A stretch of 64,000 nt of DNA from Neoalteromonas facilis (GTDB taxonomy: Bacteria > Pseudomonadota > Gammaproteobacteria > Enterobacterales > Alteromonadaceae). Positions 18,264 to 27,622 of this stretch are shown here, in pieces (the stretch's first letter is position 1; each line of letters begins with the position of its first letter). The translations under genes and the position numbers were made by a program. The notes below the pieces were generated by a model. The model saw only the letters and a list, made by a program, of their open reading frames with translations. It did no database searches and was not told the DNA's origin. Location of the stretch: the NCBI RefSeq assembly GCF_002807665.1, contig NZ_PEAY01000001.1:868001-932000 (forward strand), written 5' to 3'.

Positions 18264-19251
18264 GAAATTGTCCTTTCACCAGCGCATAGATAAATAATGG
18301 ACCACCAATAGTCGCGGTTAACATAGAAACCGGGAAGGTCGTCACCGCCCAAAGTTCTGTCAAAAGCCCAATGAACAGCAAAAGTACGCTGCCGAATAAT
18401 GCCGAAAGAGGGATAACAAAACGATTGTCATGACCAACCCACAGGCGCACAAAATGCGGGACTAACAAGCCGATAAATGCGATAGAGCCAGCGAGTGACA
18501 CCGCCACACCTACCGCAACGGCACATGCTAGGATCAGTCGTTGATTCAATAGATGCGTATCAACACCGCTTGCTAAAGCGGTATTGGCCCCCAAAAATAG
18601 GCGATTAAGTTGACTGCCTTTCAATCCAATATAACCCACAGCAATCACCGACAATGGAATAGACGCAGACAATAGCAACCAATCGGATTGATACAAACTG
18701 CCCATTAACCAGAATGTCAGGTTTCGCAATGATTGCGCATCGGCAAAATAATACAACCACGACACTACGGCACCCGTTAACGTGGATATTGCAATACCGG
18801 CGAGCACGACTGCCACGGGCGCTGACTGCAGATGCTTGGCGATACGATAGATAAGCGCAGTAGACGCCAATGCCCCCACAAAACAAGCCAGTGGCAAAGC
18901 ATACTGTATCTCAACAAACGGCAGCGTTGCGCCCGATAGCAATACCACAGCAGCAACTAAACTGGCGCCACTGGAAATACCTATTATGCCGGGATCAGCC
19001 AACGGGTTTGCCAATAATACTTGAAGTGCTGCGGCACTGGCTGAGAGCGAGGCACCGACAATAATTGCGGTTAGCATCATGGGTAAAGTGAACTGCAGAA
19101 GAATTTGCCAACGCACGCTCGCGTCGTCAATTCGCAGCCATTGAAGCCACACAATACTGGCACATAATACGATCAGCAAAGCTGCCAACACGCATAAATA
19201 CCCGTATTTACGCTGTTGGTGTCTAGACAAGATTAGTATCGACTGTTGCAC
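18253..19251 (-). CDS. btuC: Vitamin B12/siderophore ABC transporter permease (BtuC-like, FecCD family)
   Basis: A 332-residue permease with about ten membrane segments. Family marks are the LLANPLADPGIIGISSGASL motif near 80-100, GSLYQSDWLLL near 188-198, and SLAGSIAFIGLLVPHFVRLWVGHD near 255-278, the segment that contacts the ATPase. The start is a GTG five bases after the phosphatase stop. It works with the overlapping BtuD-like ATPase. The periplasmic binding protein must be encoded elsewhere. Confidence 0.82.
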   Translation of the reverse strand: MQQSILILSRHQQRKYGYLCVLAALLIVLCASIVWLQWLRIDDASVRWQILLQFTLPMMLTAIIVGASLSASAAALQVLLANPLADPGIIGISSGASLVAAVVLLSGATLPFVEIQYALPLACFVGALASTALIYRIAKHLQSAPVAVVLAGIAISTLTGAVVSWLYYFADAQSLRNLTFWLMGSLYQSDWLLLSASIPLSVIAVGYIGLKGSQLNRLFLGANTALASGVDTHLLNQRLILACAVAVGVAVSLAGSIAFIGLLVPHFVRLWVGHDNRFVIPLSALFGSVLLLFIGLLTELWAVTTFPVSMLTATIGGPLFIYALVKGQFRAH

Positions 19252-19256
19252 ACTGA

Positions 19257-19730
19257 CTAAGCAGTCACAGATAGTTTGTTAATTAAGGCGTCAGACGCCT
19301 CTTCAATCAGATCCAGCACCAGTTCGAAACCTCGTTGACCGCCGTAATAAGGATCTGGGACTTCTTCAAACTCATTGTCAATAAGTGTTAAAAACAGTTG
19401 TACTTTTGATTTATGTTCATCAGGACAGCGCTCTAACAAATGCTGTAAGTTGTCTTCGTCCATCGCAAAAATGTGGTCAAAGGCAATAAAATCATCGTCG
19501 TCAACTCGGCGGCACGCTAAACCTTTAAAGTCATATCCTCGCGCAATACCCGCTTTCTGCGATCGTTTGTCGGGCGCTTTACCAATGTGATATCCATGCG
19601 TACCAGCAGAATCTATCTTCAAATTTAACCCGGCATCTTTCGCTTTCGAGCGAAACACTGCCTCTGCCGTGGGTGAGCGACAAATGTTACCAAGACAAAC
19701 AAAGAGTACGGATGCATTTGAAGCCGGCAT
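19257..19730 (-). CDS. Low-molecular-weight protein tyrosine phosphatase
   Basis: A 157-residue phosphatase with the CX5R signature CLGNICRSP at about residues 12-20 and the general-acid loop DPYYGG near 125-130. The ATG at 19730 has AAAGGA upstream; a longer open frame to 19829 lacks a ribosome site. In polysaccharide loci such enzymes dephosphorylate tyrosine kinases. Here the partner is a BtuC/BtuD transporter five bases downstream, so the physiological target is unclear. It is divergent from pepE. Confidence 0.9.
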   Translation of the reverse strand: MPASNASVLFVCLGNICRSPTAEAVFRSKAKDAGLNLKIDSAGTHGYHIGKAPDKRSQKAGIARGYDFKGLACRRVDDDDFIAFDHIFAMDEDNLQHLLERCPDEHKSKVQLFLTLIDNEFEEVPDPYYGGQRGFELVLDLIEEASDALINKLSVTA

Positions 19731-19864
19731 GAGTGATTCCTTTGAGCATTGATTAATGGTAAAAGCGAGCGAAGAGGCAACATTGTAATCAGTTAATAGT
19801 GAAGCGCAATGCTTAATCGGTGAATACATAGGATACTGACCTTAAGCCTTTAGTCGTGCTCGTG

Positions 19865-19870
19865 TATACT
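19865..19870 (+). promoter_or_regulatory. Candidate -10 element of pepE
   Basis: TATACT lies about 30 bases before the pepE start and matches the -10 consensus at five of six positions. The -35 region is poor (CTTAAG at 18 bases), so this is only a weak promoter call. Confidence 0.3.
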
Positions 19871-19899
19871 GGCTCCTTTTAAAACTAATAGGACCACCT

Positions 19900-20613
19900 A
19901 TGCATCACGTGCTCATGCTCAGCAGTTCGCGCGCGGGCAATGAAGAATATCTCGCCCACGCTCGCCCGCTCATTGATGACCATCTGTCTTCAGCACAAAA
20001 CAAGGTTAAACACGTTTGTTTTATTCCCTATGCAGGCGTCAGTATTAGCTACGATGACTACTGTGAAAAAGTCTCACAAGCACTTCCTCATATATCGATC
20101 ACCGGTATCCATAGCAGCGACAATCCAAAAGCAGCATTGCAGTCTGCCGATGCGGTTTTAGTTGGTGGAGGCAATACCTTCCATTTGTTACATCAGCTGT
20201 ACCAATACGATTTGCTAACTTCACTTCAGCAGCGCGTTGAGAGTGGCATGCCTTACGTTGGTTGGAGTGCAGGTTCTAATATATGCGGGCTCAGTATCCG
20301 AACTACAAACGACATGCCGATTATTGAACCGAAAAGTTTTAACGCGCTCGGTTTTGTAAACGCACAATTAAATCCCCACTATACCGATTACCAGCCACCG
20401 AACCATAACGGTGAAACCCGCGATGAGCGCTTATTTGAGTTTACTCAACTTAACCCTCAAACACCGGTTCTGGCGATTCGAGAAGGAACGGCTCTGGTGC
20501 GCACGGGCAATCGCTTAACATTACAAGGAAGCCTTGACGGGTTTGTATTCACAGGCTCCGACAAGAGTCTGATTAAACCCGGCGATGATTTAAGCGATTA
20601 CCTGCAAGATTAA
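19900..20613 (+). CDS. pepE: Dipeptidase E (alpha-aspartyl dipeptidase)
   Basis: Cytoplasmic serine peptidase of family S51 that cleaves Asp-X dipeptides. The 237 residues carry the GGGNTFHLLHQLY motif near 87-99, the nucleophile S123 in GWSAGSN, and the LNPHYTDY motif with the catalytic histidine near 160. The ATG follows AGGA. Its last four bases overlap the end of the convergent RND permease gene, so the two transcripts must overlap at their 3' ends. Confidence 0.93.
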   Translation: MHHVLMLSSSRAGNEEYLAHARPLIDDHLSSAQNKVKHVCFIPYAGVSISYDDYCEKVSQALPHISITGIHSSDNPKAALQSADAVLVGGGNTFHLLHQLYQYDLLTSLQQRVESGMPYVGWSAGSNICGLSIRTTNDMPIIEPKSFNALGFVNAQLNPHYTDYQPPNHNGETRDERLFEFTQLNPQTPVLAIREGTALVRTGNRLTLQGSLDGFVFTGSDKSLIKPGDDLSDYLQD

Positions 20614-23600
20614 CTCATTTGGTGCTTTGCATCCGCCAATTCTTTTTCAAGCCTCTGCGCCTCATTCGCGCGAGGCTTGGTAAAGCGGGCTAGTAAATGA
20701 TACAGCACGGGCGTTAGGTAAAGGGTAAACACAACCGCTATTCCTAATCCACCAAACACAACCCAGCCAATAGCATTACGTGATTCCGCCCCCGCTCCGG
20801 TGGAAAGAATGAGCGGCAAACCACCGAGTAATGTAGACATCAATGTCATCATGATGGGGCGCAGACGGACTTCCCCCGCCTTTTTAATCGCATCGAGAAC
20901 ATTTGCGCCCTGATCGCGCAGCTGATCGGCGAATTCGACCAATAAGATGGAATTCTTCGCTAATAGCCCAATCAACATAACCAAACCGATCTGTGAATAA
21001 ACATTGATTGAAGTGCCAGTGATGTACAGTGCAAATATGGCTGCTGCAATACCAAATGGCACCGTCAACATGACAACAACCGCACTGTTCACACTCTCAA
21101 ACTGCGCCGCTAACACCAAAAATACAATCACAAATGCCAAAATATAGGTCAAACTGACTTGTTGCGATGTTTCTTCAAAGGTTTGCGCTTCACCAAGAAA
21201 CACCAGGCCAATGCCATCAGGCAATGCGCTTTGCGACAATTCCCGCAGTGATTCAACAGCCGTTTGCAACGGCACGGTTTCCGGTAGCTCAACATCAATC
21301 TCAATTGCTCGTCGCTGTGCGTGACGTTCTAATTCTGCTGCAACACCTTCTTCAGTAATATACGCAACACTGGATAACGGCACCAAGTTTCCGCTATTTG
21401 ACGCGACATATAAGTTTGTTAAGTCAGAGGGAGCACTGGTTGCCCTATTCGACGATTGCAAAATAATCGGTACGGCTTGATCGCCCACGTTAAGGTCTGC
21501 GATATCATCACCGTTAATAGCGGCTCTTAACGTTCGGTTGATATCCTCAAAGGGAACACCCAATTCTTCAGCGCGGCGGCGATCAATATTGACCCGCAAT
21601 TGAGGCTGCGTGGGTTGATAGGAAATGCGTGGGCTGCCTAAATCAGGCAACTGTTGCTCAATCAATGCGGTAAAGTCGAGCGCTGCCTGATAAATATCCG
21701 GATAATTAGAGCCCGTCAGCGCAAATTCCATCCCGCCACCTTGTCCACGCAGGTTTAGACTGTTTGCCCCAAAGGCTCTTCCTGGTGCGCCTGGAATATC
21801 ACCCAATTCTGGGCGCAATTGATTGATGATTTGTTGCTGACTCTGGTCCCGCTCATCCCAGTGAGCAAGTGGCACCGTGATAAAAACAATATTTGGGTCC
21901 CACTGCCCGACCACGGTATACACACTATCAATAGCACCTGAATCAACGTATGGCAGTAGCTTCTCTTCCATCGCATGAGCCTGACGGTCCATAAAACTGA
22001 TACCGACACCGTCAGGACCACGGGCAAATATCCGCACCGTACCCCGATCTTCTGGTGGCAATAATTCATTTTCTAGCATGTTGTATGTGACAAAAGCACC
22101 ACCGGCTGCCAACAAACTCATTCCAATCACGAGCCACGCATGACGTAACGACCAATCAAGCGACCGCTGATAAATGTTCAGGCATGAATGTCCAAATCGC
22201 GCGATGCCGCCACTGATGACACCTTTTGCCGCAGCTTTCAGAGGCAAACGAGCAGTAAGTGCCGGCACAAGCGACAAGGCGACAAATGACGAAATAATTA
22301 CGGCACCCGCCAACACACCACCAAACTCACGGAATAATCGTCCCGCGGTAGACGGTAAAAAGGCGATCGGAATAAACACCGCGGCTAAAACGGCCGTTGT
22401 TGCCACAACGGCAAAGAAAACTTCTCGTGTACCTATCACCGCAGCCGCCCGCGCACCAAGCCCCATGCTGCGTCTACGCTGAATGTTTTCTGACACGACA
22501 ATGGCATCATCGACAATCAGTCCGGTAGCCAACACCAAGGCTAACAATGTCAATATATTGATGGAGAAGCCGAGCATCCATACGATGGCCAAAGCGCCAG
22601 CGAGTGATACAGGAATTGAAAATGCGGGTATTAACGTGGGTCTGAAATTACCAATAAATACCCACAAAGTGATGATTACCAGTACTACCGTGAATGACAA
22701 TGATGTCATCACTTCCTGAACCGAGTCTCGAATAAACTCAGCGTCATCAGACGTTACAACAATATTCATATCCGGAAAGCGAGTGTCGAGCTGTTTGACC
22801 ATAGCCAATACTTCATCAGAAATTTCAATCGTATTGGACTTAGCCTGACGTATAACGCCTACTCCGATGACGGGAACACCATTTAGCCGGACAAAGCTTT
22901 GTGGATCTGCGGGGCCAAAATACACGCTTGCAACATCGCCTACTCGCGTCGCTCCACGAATAACAATATCTTCAACATCCTCTGCGGTGACTGATGTTGC
23001 GTCTGCACGGACTATTAATTGCTGGTCGCTAGAGCGCAGACTACCCGCTGGAACATCAAAAGGCGCAGAACGTAACGCATCAGCTACATCTGTCATGGAT
23101 AAACCAAAGCTGGTGAGCCGCAGCGGGTCAACAGTCACGCGCAGAACACGCTCTCTATCCCCATTCAATCGCACATCAGCAACACCCGGAATACTGAGAA
23201 ATAGCGGCGCTAAGTCTGTTTCGACACGCTCTGTCAGAGTTTCTAGGTTTAGAGTGTCACTGGAGACCGCTAGACTCACCACGGATTCTGCATCGTTATC
23301 CGCTTTAATAATCGCAAGACGTTCGACCTCATCCGGCAATTCTCGTTGCACACGCGAAACTGATTCACGTGTTTCATTCGCTGCATCTTCCAAATTAATG
23401 CCCGGGCGAAACTCAACCCGTATGCGAGAATTGCCTTCTTCACTTTGCGCGCGTATAGATTTAACGCCACTGACGCGTGCTACCGCGCCTTCAAGACGAC
23501 TAGTCACCTCGGCGTCAATAGTCTCTGGTGAGCCACCTGGATAATTGGCTGTCACTGTTACAATAGGTCTATCAACATCCGGTAGCTCGCGTACTTCAAG

Positions 23601-23720
23601 CCCCACAATGGCAGCCAGTCCGGCGATAACAACCAATAAATTAAGCACCACCACTAGTACAGGTCGGCGGATCGACAGTGAAGGTAAATCGTTAGTGAGA
23701 TTGCTATCTAAACCACTCAT
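20610..23720 (-). CDS. RND efflux permease, pump 2 (AcrB/MexF-like HAE-1)
   Basis: A 1036-residue proton-driven drug efflux permease. It keeps the proton-relay residues of the AcrB group: two aspartates in TM4 (LATGLIVDDAIVVSEN) and the lysine of TM10 (IGLLAKNSILLVEFADQ). The N-terminal region LEVRELPDVDRPIVTV and the loop motif YPGGSPETIDAEVT are typical. The gene lies 6 bp after the adaptor gene, in the usual adaptor-permease order. No outer-membrane factor or TetR/LysR regulator is adjacent. Substrate cannot be read from sequence. Confidence 0.93.
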   Translation of the reverse strand: MSGLDSNLTNDLPSLSIRRPVLVVVLNLLVVIAGLAAIVGLEVRELPDVDRPIVTVTANYPGGSPETIDAEVTSRLEGAVARVSGVKSIRAQSEEGNSRIRVEFRPGINLEDAANETRESVSRVQRELPDEVERLAIIKADNDAESVVSLAVSSDTLNLETLTERVETDLAPLFLSIPGVADVRLNGDRERVLRVTVDPLRLTSFGLSMTDVADALRSAPFDVPAGSLRSSDQQLIVRADATSVTAEDVEDIVIRGATRVGDVASVYFGPADPQSFVRLNGVPVIGVGVIRQAKSNTIEISDEVLAMVKQLDTRFPDMNIVVTSDDAEFIRDSVQEVMTSLSFTVVLVIITLWVFIGNFRPTLIPAFSIPVSLAGALAIVWMLGFSINILTLLALVLATGLIVDDAIVVSENIQRRRSMGLGARAAAVIGTREVFFAVVATTAVLAAVFIPIAFLPSTAGRLFREFGGVLAGAVIISSFVALSLVPALTARLPLKAAAKGVISGGIARFGHSCLNIYQRSLDWSLRHAWLVIGMSLLAAGGAFVTYNMLENELLPPEDRGTVRIFARGPDGVGISFMDRQAHAMEEKLLPYVDSGAIDSVYTVVGQWDPNIVFITVPLAHWDERDQSQQQIINQLRPELGDIPGAPGRAFGANSLNLRGQGGGMEFALTGSNYPDIYQAALDFTALIEQQLPDLGSPRISYQPTQPQLRVNIDRRRAEELGVPFEDINRTLRAAINGDDIADLNVGDQAVPIILQSSNRATSAPSDLTNLYVASNSGNLVPLSSVAYITEEGVAAELERHAQRRAIEIDVELPETVPLQTAVESLRELSQSALPDGIGLVFLGEAQTFEETSQQVSLTYILAFVIVFLVLAAQFESVNSAVVVMLTVPFGIAAAIFALYITGTSINVYSQIGLVMLIGLLAKNSILLVEFADQLRDQGANVLDAIKKAGEVRLRPIMMTLMSTLLGGLPLILSTGAGAESRNAIGWVVFGGLGIAVVFTLYLTPVLYHLLARFTKPRANEAQRLEKELADAKHQMS

Positions 23721-23726
23721 ACTGAT

Positions 23727-24788
23727 TTACCCTTCATTTGCCATTTCTTGTGCCAAACTCACGTTGTCTGACCGAACGGATTGACCTTCGCGCAAGCGCT
23801 GAACCCCTTCGGCCACGAGGTATTCTCCTTCGTGTAAATCACCTTCTACCAAAATAGTGCCGCGCAAGCGTTGTTTAACGTTAACCGGAACCTTAACGGC
23901 TTTGCCGTTGACTGATTTCCAAACGTAAGCACCCGTCGCTCCCCACAGTAAGGCCGCTTCGGGTATCGCAGCGTAATGCTCACCTCTCAAAGTTAAACTG
24001 ACGCGAAAACTCATGCCGGGACGATACTGATCATTTACGTTTTCAAGCAGTGCTCTGGCTCGAATGGTGCGATCGGCATTGTTAATTCGAGAATCGACTT
24101 GCGCAATTGCCGCGCTTAATTCAACACCGCGATTCGCCCAGGGTTGTAATGTCACAGAAGAGTTATCAGACAATACACTCACCGATGATTCTGGAGCGCT
24201 GAAATTGACGTATAGCTGATCACGCTGATCAATAGTTGTGATAACGGTTTGAAGCGTGATGCGGTCCCCCACTTCTATATCCGTTAAACCCACCACTCCA
24301 CTGAAAGGCGCCAATACATGGCGATCATCTAAATTGGTTTGTGCTTCCTTTACATTCACTTCCGCCAGCGAGAGTGCGGTTTGAGCGAGATCCAATTCGT
24401 TTTGTGTCGCAGCGCCGTCTTTGACGCTGTTTTTGATCCGTTGAAAAGTTCTTTGTGCGTTATTTAATTCAATTTGCGCACGTTGAAGCGCCACTCGCTG
24501 GCGTCTGTCATCTAGTTTTACGAGGAGTTGTCCCGCTTCGACATGTTGTCCAGGCTCAAATTCGACCGCTGTTACAACGTCTGCGACTGCTGGATACAGG
24601 ATCACAGAGCGGAAGGCTTCCGCAGTGCCTACAGCTTCAACTTTGGTTTCTTCATATTGGTAGCGAACAGGCTCTACTAAGACTAGTGTCGCTTGTGTAT
24701 TACCGCTCCATTGTGCATTTGCGCTGACACTGCAAAACAGTATTAACACATTGAATATATGAATAAATTTATGCGAAGTTCGGATCAC
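23727..24788 (-). CDS. RND efflux periplasmic adaptor (MFP), pump 2
   Basis: A periplasmic adaptor of about 353 residues. I prefer the GTG at 24788, since AAGAG lies seven bases upstream and it gives a compact signal peptide (MIRTSHKF... ending VSANAQ). A TTG at 24812 would lengthen it by eight residues. After the signal come a lipoyl half-motif (FEPGQHVEAGQLLVKLDD), a helical hairpin at about 90-150, the second lipoyl half (LAPFSGVVGLTDIEVGDRI) and a beta-barrel domain. It pairs with the RND permease 6 bp downstream. Confidence 0.88.
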   Translation of the reverse strand: MIRTSHKFIHIFNVLILFCSVSANAQWSGNTQATLVLVEPVRYQYEETKVEAVGTAEAFRSVILYPAVADVVTAVEFEPGQHVEAGQLLVKLDDRRQRVALQRAQIELNNAQRTFQRIKNSVKDGAATQNELDLAQTALSLAEVNVKEAQTNLDDRHVLAPFSGVVGLTDIEVGDRITLQTVITTIDQRDQLYVNFSAPESSVSVLSDNSSVTLQPWANRGVELSAAIAQVDSRINNADRTIRARALLENVNDQYRPGMSFRVSLTLRGEHYAAIPEAALLWGATGAYVWKSVNGKAVKVPVNVKQRLRGTILVEGDLHEGEYLVAEGVQRLREGQSVRSDNVSLAQEMANEG

Positions 24789-24917
24789 CAAGACACTCTT
24801 ACTGTTTACCAATATTAATCACTATACTACGCAACAGCCTAGCAGGTTGATCAAATACTTATCGCGATAGTTGGCTAACTCATCGTGCGCTGTAAACCGT
24901 TAACTAAAAAGTGAGGA

Positions 24918-25613
24918 TTATTTAATCAAGGGTGAAATATCGATATGGGATTGTACCAACGCGACCTTTTCCATTGGCGAGTTTGCACCATCAAAATACG
25001 GCACTTCACCTAATAACGGCGCATCAATAAAGTCGCACAGCGTCTCAATATTTTGTTGAGCATATGGCATGTCGGTGGACAAGTGATTCGCTACCCACCC
25101 AGCGATTTTAAAGCCTCTCGATTGAATCGCTTCGACCGTTAGCAAAGCATGATTTAAACACCCCAAACGCATACCAAACACAATCACTATCTGCATATCC
25201 AACGGCTCAATCACATCGGCCAATGTGACGTTTCGATTAATCGGCAGTAACCAACCACCCGCACCTTCGGTTAATAGGACGTCTGGTTTCTTTTCTTTCA
25301 GTACTTGAATGCCTCGATGTAGGGTTTCAACATCAATGCTTTGTTGGACTTCGCTGGCAGCAATATGGGGCGCGATAGGCGGTTCAAACGCAATGGGATT
25401 AACCTGACTGAGTGACACATCAACATTGCCACAGGTTTTAAGTAACACAGCATCTTCGTTTTCTAATTGACCATTATGCAAGGTACACCCAGCTGAAATG
25501 GGTTTGTATCCAACACATTTCATATTGTGTGCAGCAAATGCTTTAAGCAGCGCCGCACTTATCAGTGTTTTACCCACATCGGTATCAGTTCCGGTGACAA
25601 AAAAATTGAGCAT
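24918..25613 (-). CDS. bioD: Dethiobiotin synthetase
   Basis: ATP-dependent closure of the ureido ring from 7,8-diaminopelargonate and CO2, the third dedicated biotin step. The 231 residues have the P-loop GTDTDVGKT at about 8-16, the conserved lysine in KPISAGC near 37-43, and the LTEGAGGWLLPIN segment near 112-124. It is the last gene of the bioBFCD operon, 13 bp after bioC, with CAGGAA before the ATG. Confidence 0.95.
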   Translation of the reverse strand: MLNFFVTGTDTDVGKTLISAALLKAFAAHNMKCVGYKPISAGCTLHNGQLENEDAVLLKTCGNVDVSLSQVNPIAFEPPIAPHIAASEVQQSIDVETLHRGIQVLKEKKPDVLLTEGAGGWLLPINRNVTLADVIEPLDMQIVIVFGMRLGCLNHALLTVEAIQSRGFKIAGWVANHLSTDMPYAQQNIETLCDFIDAPLLGEVPYFDGANSPMEKVALVQSHIDISPLIK

Positions 25614-25626
25614 AAAAGTGTTCCTG

Positions 25627-26448
25627 TTACTTCTTTAGTTGCCAAAAATCAACGCTGTAGGTCAAGCGCAGCTGGCCCTTTTCTGCATAATTTAGTCCCC
25701 ACCATTGCGATAATTGATGCAGGTCTGCTTTGCGAATACTCGGCGTATGCTGCGACGCAGTGCTACCTGCACCAATCCCTTTTATCGAGTGCAATAAGGC
25801 TAATAGATTGTCATGCCACGTGGTATACAACCTCTTTTCCAGCGACACCACCGACAACCCGGCTTGTTGCACAGCCATCATCCACATATCTCTACCCATA
25901 AATGGCGTCACTCTATAACCTTGCTGTACACGTTGCCAACCTTGATGAAGTTCAGGCAAGCTATCATGTCGCAAAATGGCTAGATAGGCAGAGCCTCCGT
26001 TTTTCAAAACACGCTGGATCTCCGCCATCGCTGAAGACGGTTGATGCACCCATTGCAGTGCCATGCTGGATACAACACGGTCAAACTGTGCCGATTGCAA
26101 AGAAAGGGATTCGGCATCGGACTGTACATAGCTAACCTGACTGTCTGACTGCGTATTTTGCATATGTTGTTGTGCAGCGCTTAGCATGTCCTGAGCTAAA
26201 TCAACGGCTACCCATTGCTCCTTAGCTTGTGCTAAACGAGACATTACATACCCCGTTCCACAACCTAAATCCAAACTACTGTTGCCGTTAATACCCTGTG
26301 AGACCATTGAGACTAAGTCATCGGCTATTCGTTGTTGTACTTTTGCCTGTTCAGAATAAACCTGAGCGGCTTTCGAAAACGCCTCACTAATACGCGACTT
26401 CTCTACTGCAGACGCCGGTGCAGTTGCGGGTATGCAAGGAGCGGTCAT
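25627..26448 (-). CDS. bioC: Malonyl-ACP O-methyltransferase
   Basis: SAM-dependent methylation of malonyl-ACP, which starts pimeloyl synthesis on the fatty acid machinery. From the chosen ATG at 26448 (ribosome site CAGGAG; ATGA overlap with the bioF stop) it has 273 residues. The SAM motif LDLGCGTGYVMSRL is near 70-83, and a VSSMALQWVHQ segment is characteristic of BioC. A longer open frame into bioF is an artefact of overlap. BioH, the esterase that ends this stage in E. coli, is not in the window. Confidence 0.92.
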   Translation of the reverse strand: MTAPCIPATAPASAVEKSRISEAFSKAAQVYSEQAKVQQRIADDLVSMVSQGINGNSSLDLGCGTGYVMSRLAQAKEQWVAVDLAQDMLSAAQQHMQNTQSDSQVSYVQSDAESLSLQSAQFDRVVSSMALQWVHQPSSAMAEIQRVLKNGGSAYLAILRHDSLPELHQGWQRVQQGYRVTPFMGRDMWMMAVQQAGLSVVSLEKRLYTTWHDNLLALLHSIKGIGAGSTASQHTPSIRKADLHQLSQWWGLNYAEKGQLRLTYSVDFWQLKK

Positions 26449-27617
26449 GCAGACTCCTGAATAATGGAAAGCGCATCGACAAGTACATCGAGATCCCGTT
26501 TGTGATGTTGGCTGCTGAGCGTGATCCTCAAACGGTCGCTGCCCTTTGGCACTGTTGGGTAACGCATTGCCCCTACCCAAATCCCAAGTTCCTTTAACCG
26601 GCTCGCGGCAGCCAAGGTCCTTTCAGGAGACCCCAATTTCACCGGTTGAATGGCTGATACAGAGTCACTCAATATAAGATCTGCGTCATGCATTCGCTGA
26701 CGGAAATAACCAATATTTTCATGTAGTCTCGCGCGCTGTTCTCCCGCCTTCACAAGCTGCAATGCCTTTAACGTAGCGTGAGCTTGTGCCGGTGACATTG
26801 CGGTGGAATAGATATAGTGGCGAGCGAAGTTCGTTAAATACGCGATTAAATCATGACTACCAGCGACGAATGCGCCACCAGTTCCACAGGCTTTTCCCAA
26901 AGTCGCCATCACGATTTGACATTCCCTTTGCTCCGCTTGACTGGCTGCGATGCCCTCGCCTTTTGCGCCAATCACGCCAAAGCCGTGCGCATCATCAATC
27001 ATAAACCATGCATTGTTTTCTTTTGCCATGGCTTTAAGTGCCAGTACATCAGCACTGTCACCATCCATGCTAAAAATACCTTCTGATGCAATCAAGCGGT
27101 TTTGACTGTCTGCGGCGACAGCGTCTGAACCTGACAAAAGAGTCGTAAGGTGATGCATATCATTGTGGCGAAAACGTTTAAACTCGCCCGTAATATTGCG
27201 ACCGGCTTCAATCAAAGAAGCATGTGATAACTTGTCGGCGAGTAATACGCCGCCGTGCTTAAATAACGCCTGACAAATGGCTTGATTTGCCGCATAGCCT
27301 GAAGTGAATAACAGCACCTCATCGCGTCCCAACATCTCTGCTAATGTTTCTGATAATTGCTGATGAGCACGATAATAACCGGTGACCAGAGGTGAAGCAC
27401 CGCTTCCCCCGCCATAGAGTTCAAGCCCCTCGACCCATGCCTGCAAAACCTCAGGGTGTTGCCGCAAGCCAAGGTAATCATTACTGGCAAAATTAATATA
27501 GGCTTTACCATCAACGCTGATAAGTGCCTCGTGTTCTTGGTCAATAACATGGTGTTTGCGCAGCAAAGCTTGGCTTTGACGCTGCGCAACGTCTGACTGA
27601 ATAAATGAAAAAGCCAT
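26445..27617 (-). CDS. bioF: 8-amino-7-oxononanoate synthase
   Basis: PLP-dependent condensation of pimeloyl-ACP with L-alanine. It has 390 residues of the alpha-oxoamine synthase family. Motifs are FASNDYLGL near 42-50, GGGSGASPLVTGY near 72-84, DDAHGFGVIG near 207-216 and the PLP lysine in ATLGKACGTGGAF near 240-252. It starts 5 bp after bioB and ends in a 4-bp overlap with bioC. Confidence 0.95.
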   Translation of the reverse strand: MAFSFIQSDVAQRQSQALLRKHHVIDQEHEALISVDGKAYINFASNDYLGLRQHPEVLQAWVEGLELYGGGSGASPLVTGYYRAHQQLSETLAEMLGRDEVLLFTSGYAANQAICQALFKHGGVLLADKLSHASLIEAGRNITGEFKRFRHNDMHHLTTLLSGSDAVAADSQNRLIASEGIFSMDGDSADVLALKAMAKENNAWFMIDDAHGFGVIGAKGEGIAASQAEQRECQIVMATLGKACGTGGAFVAGSHDLIAYLTNFARHYIYSTAMSPAQAHATLKALQLVKAGEQRARLHENIGYFRQRMHDADLILSDSVSAIQPVKLGSPERTLAAASRLKELGIWVGAMRYPTVPKGSDRLRITLSSQHHKRDLDVLVDALSIIQESA

Positions 27618-27622
27618 TGTGG

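Noticed and set aside
17475..19251. Cobalamin riboswitch upstream of the btuC/btuD-like genes
   Set aside because: I looked for the B12-box-type sequence between the phosphatase gene and pepE and found none.
22867..23544. Long open frame opposite the RND permease of pump 2 (225 codons)
   Set aside because: It is entirely antisense to a well supported gene and its Ser/Arg-rich content is the shadow of that gene's codons.
26449..26580. N-terminal extension of bioC into bioF
   Set aside because: The ATG at 26448 has CAGGAG and a standard ATGA overlap; the extension has no homology to BioC.
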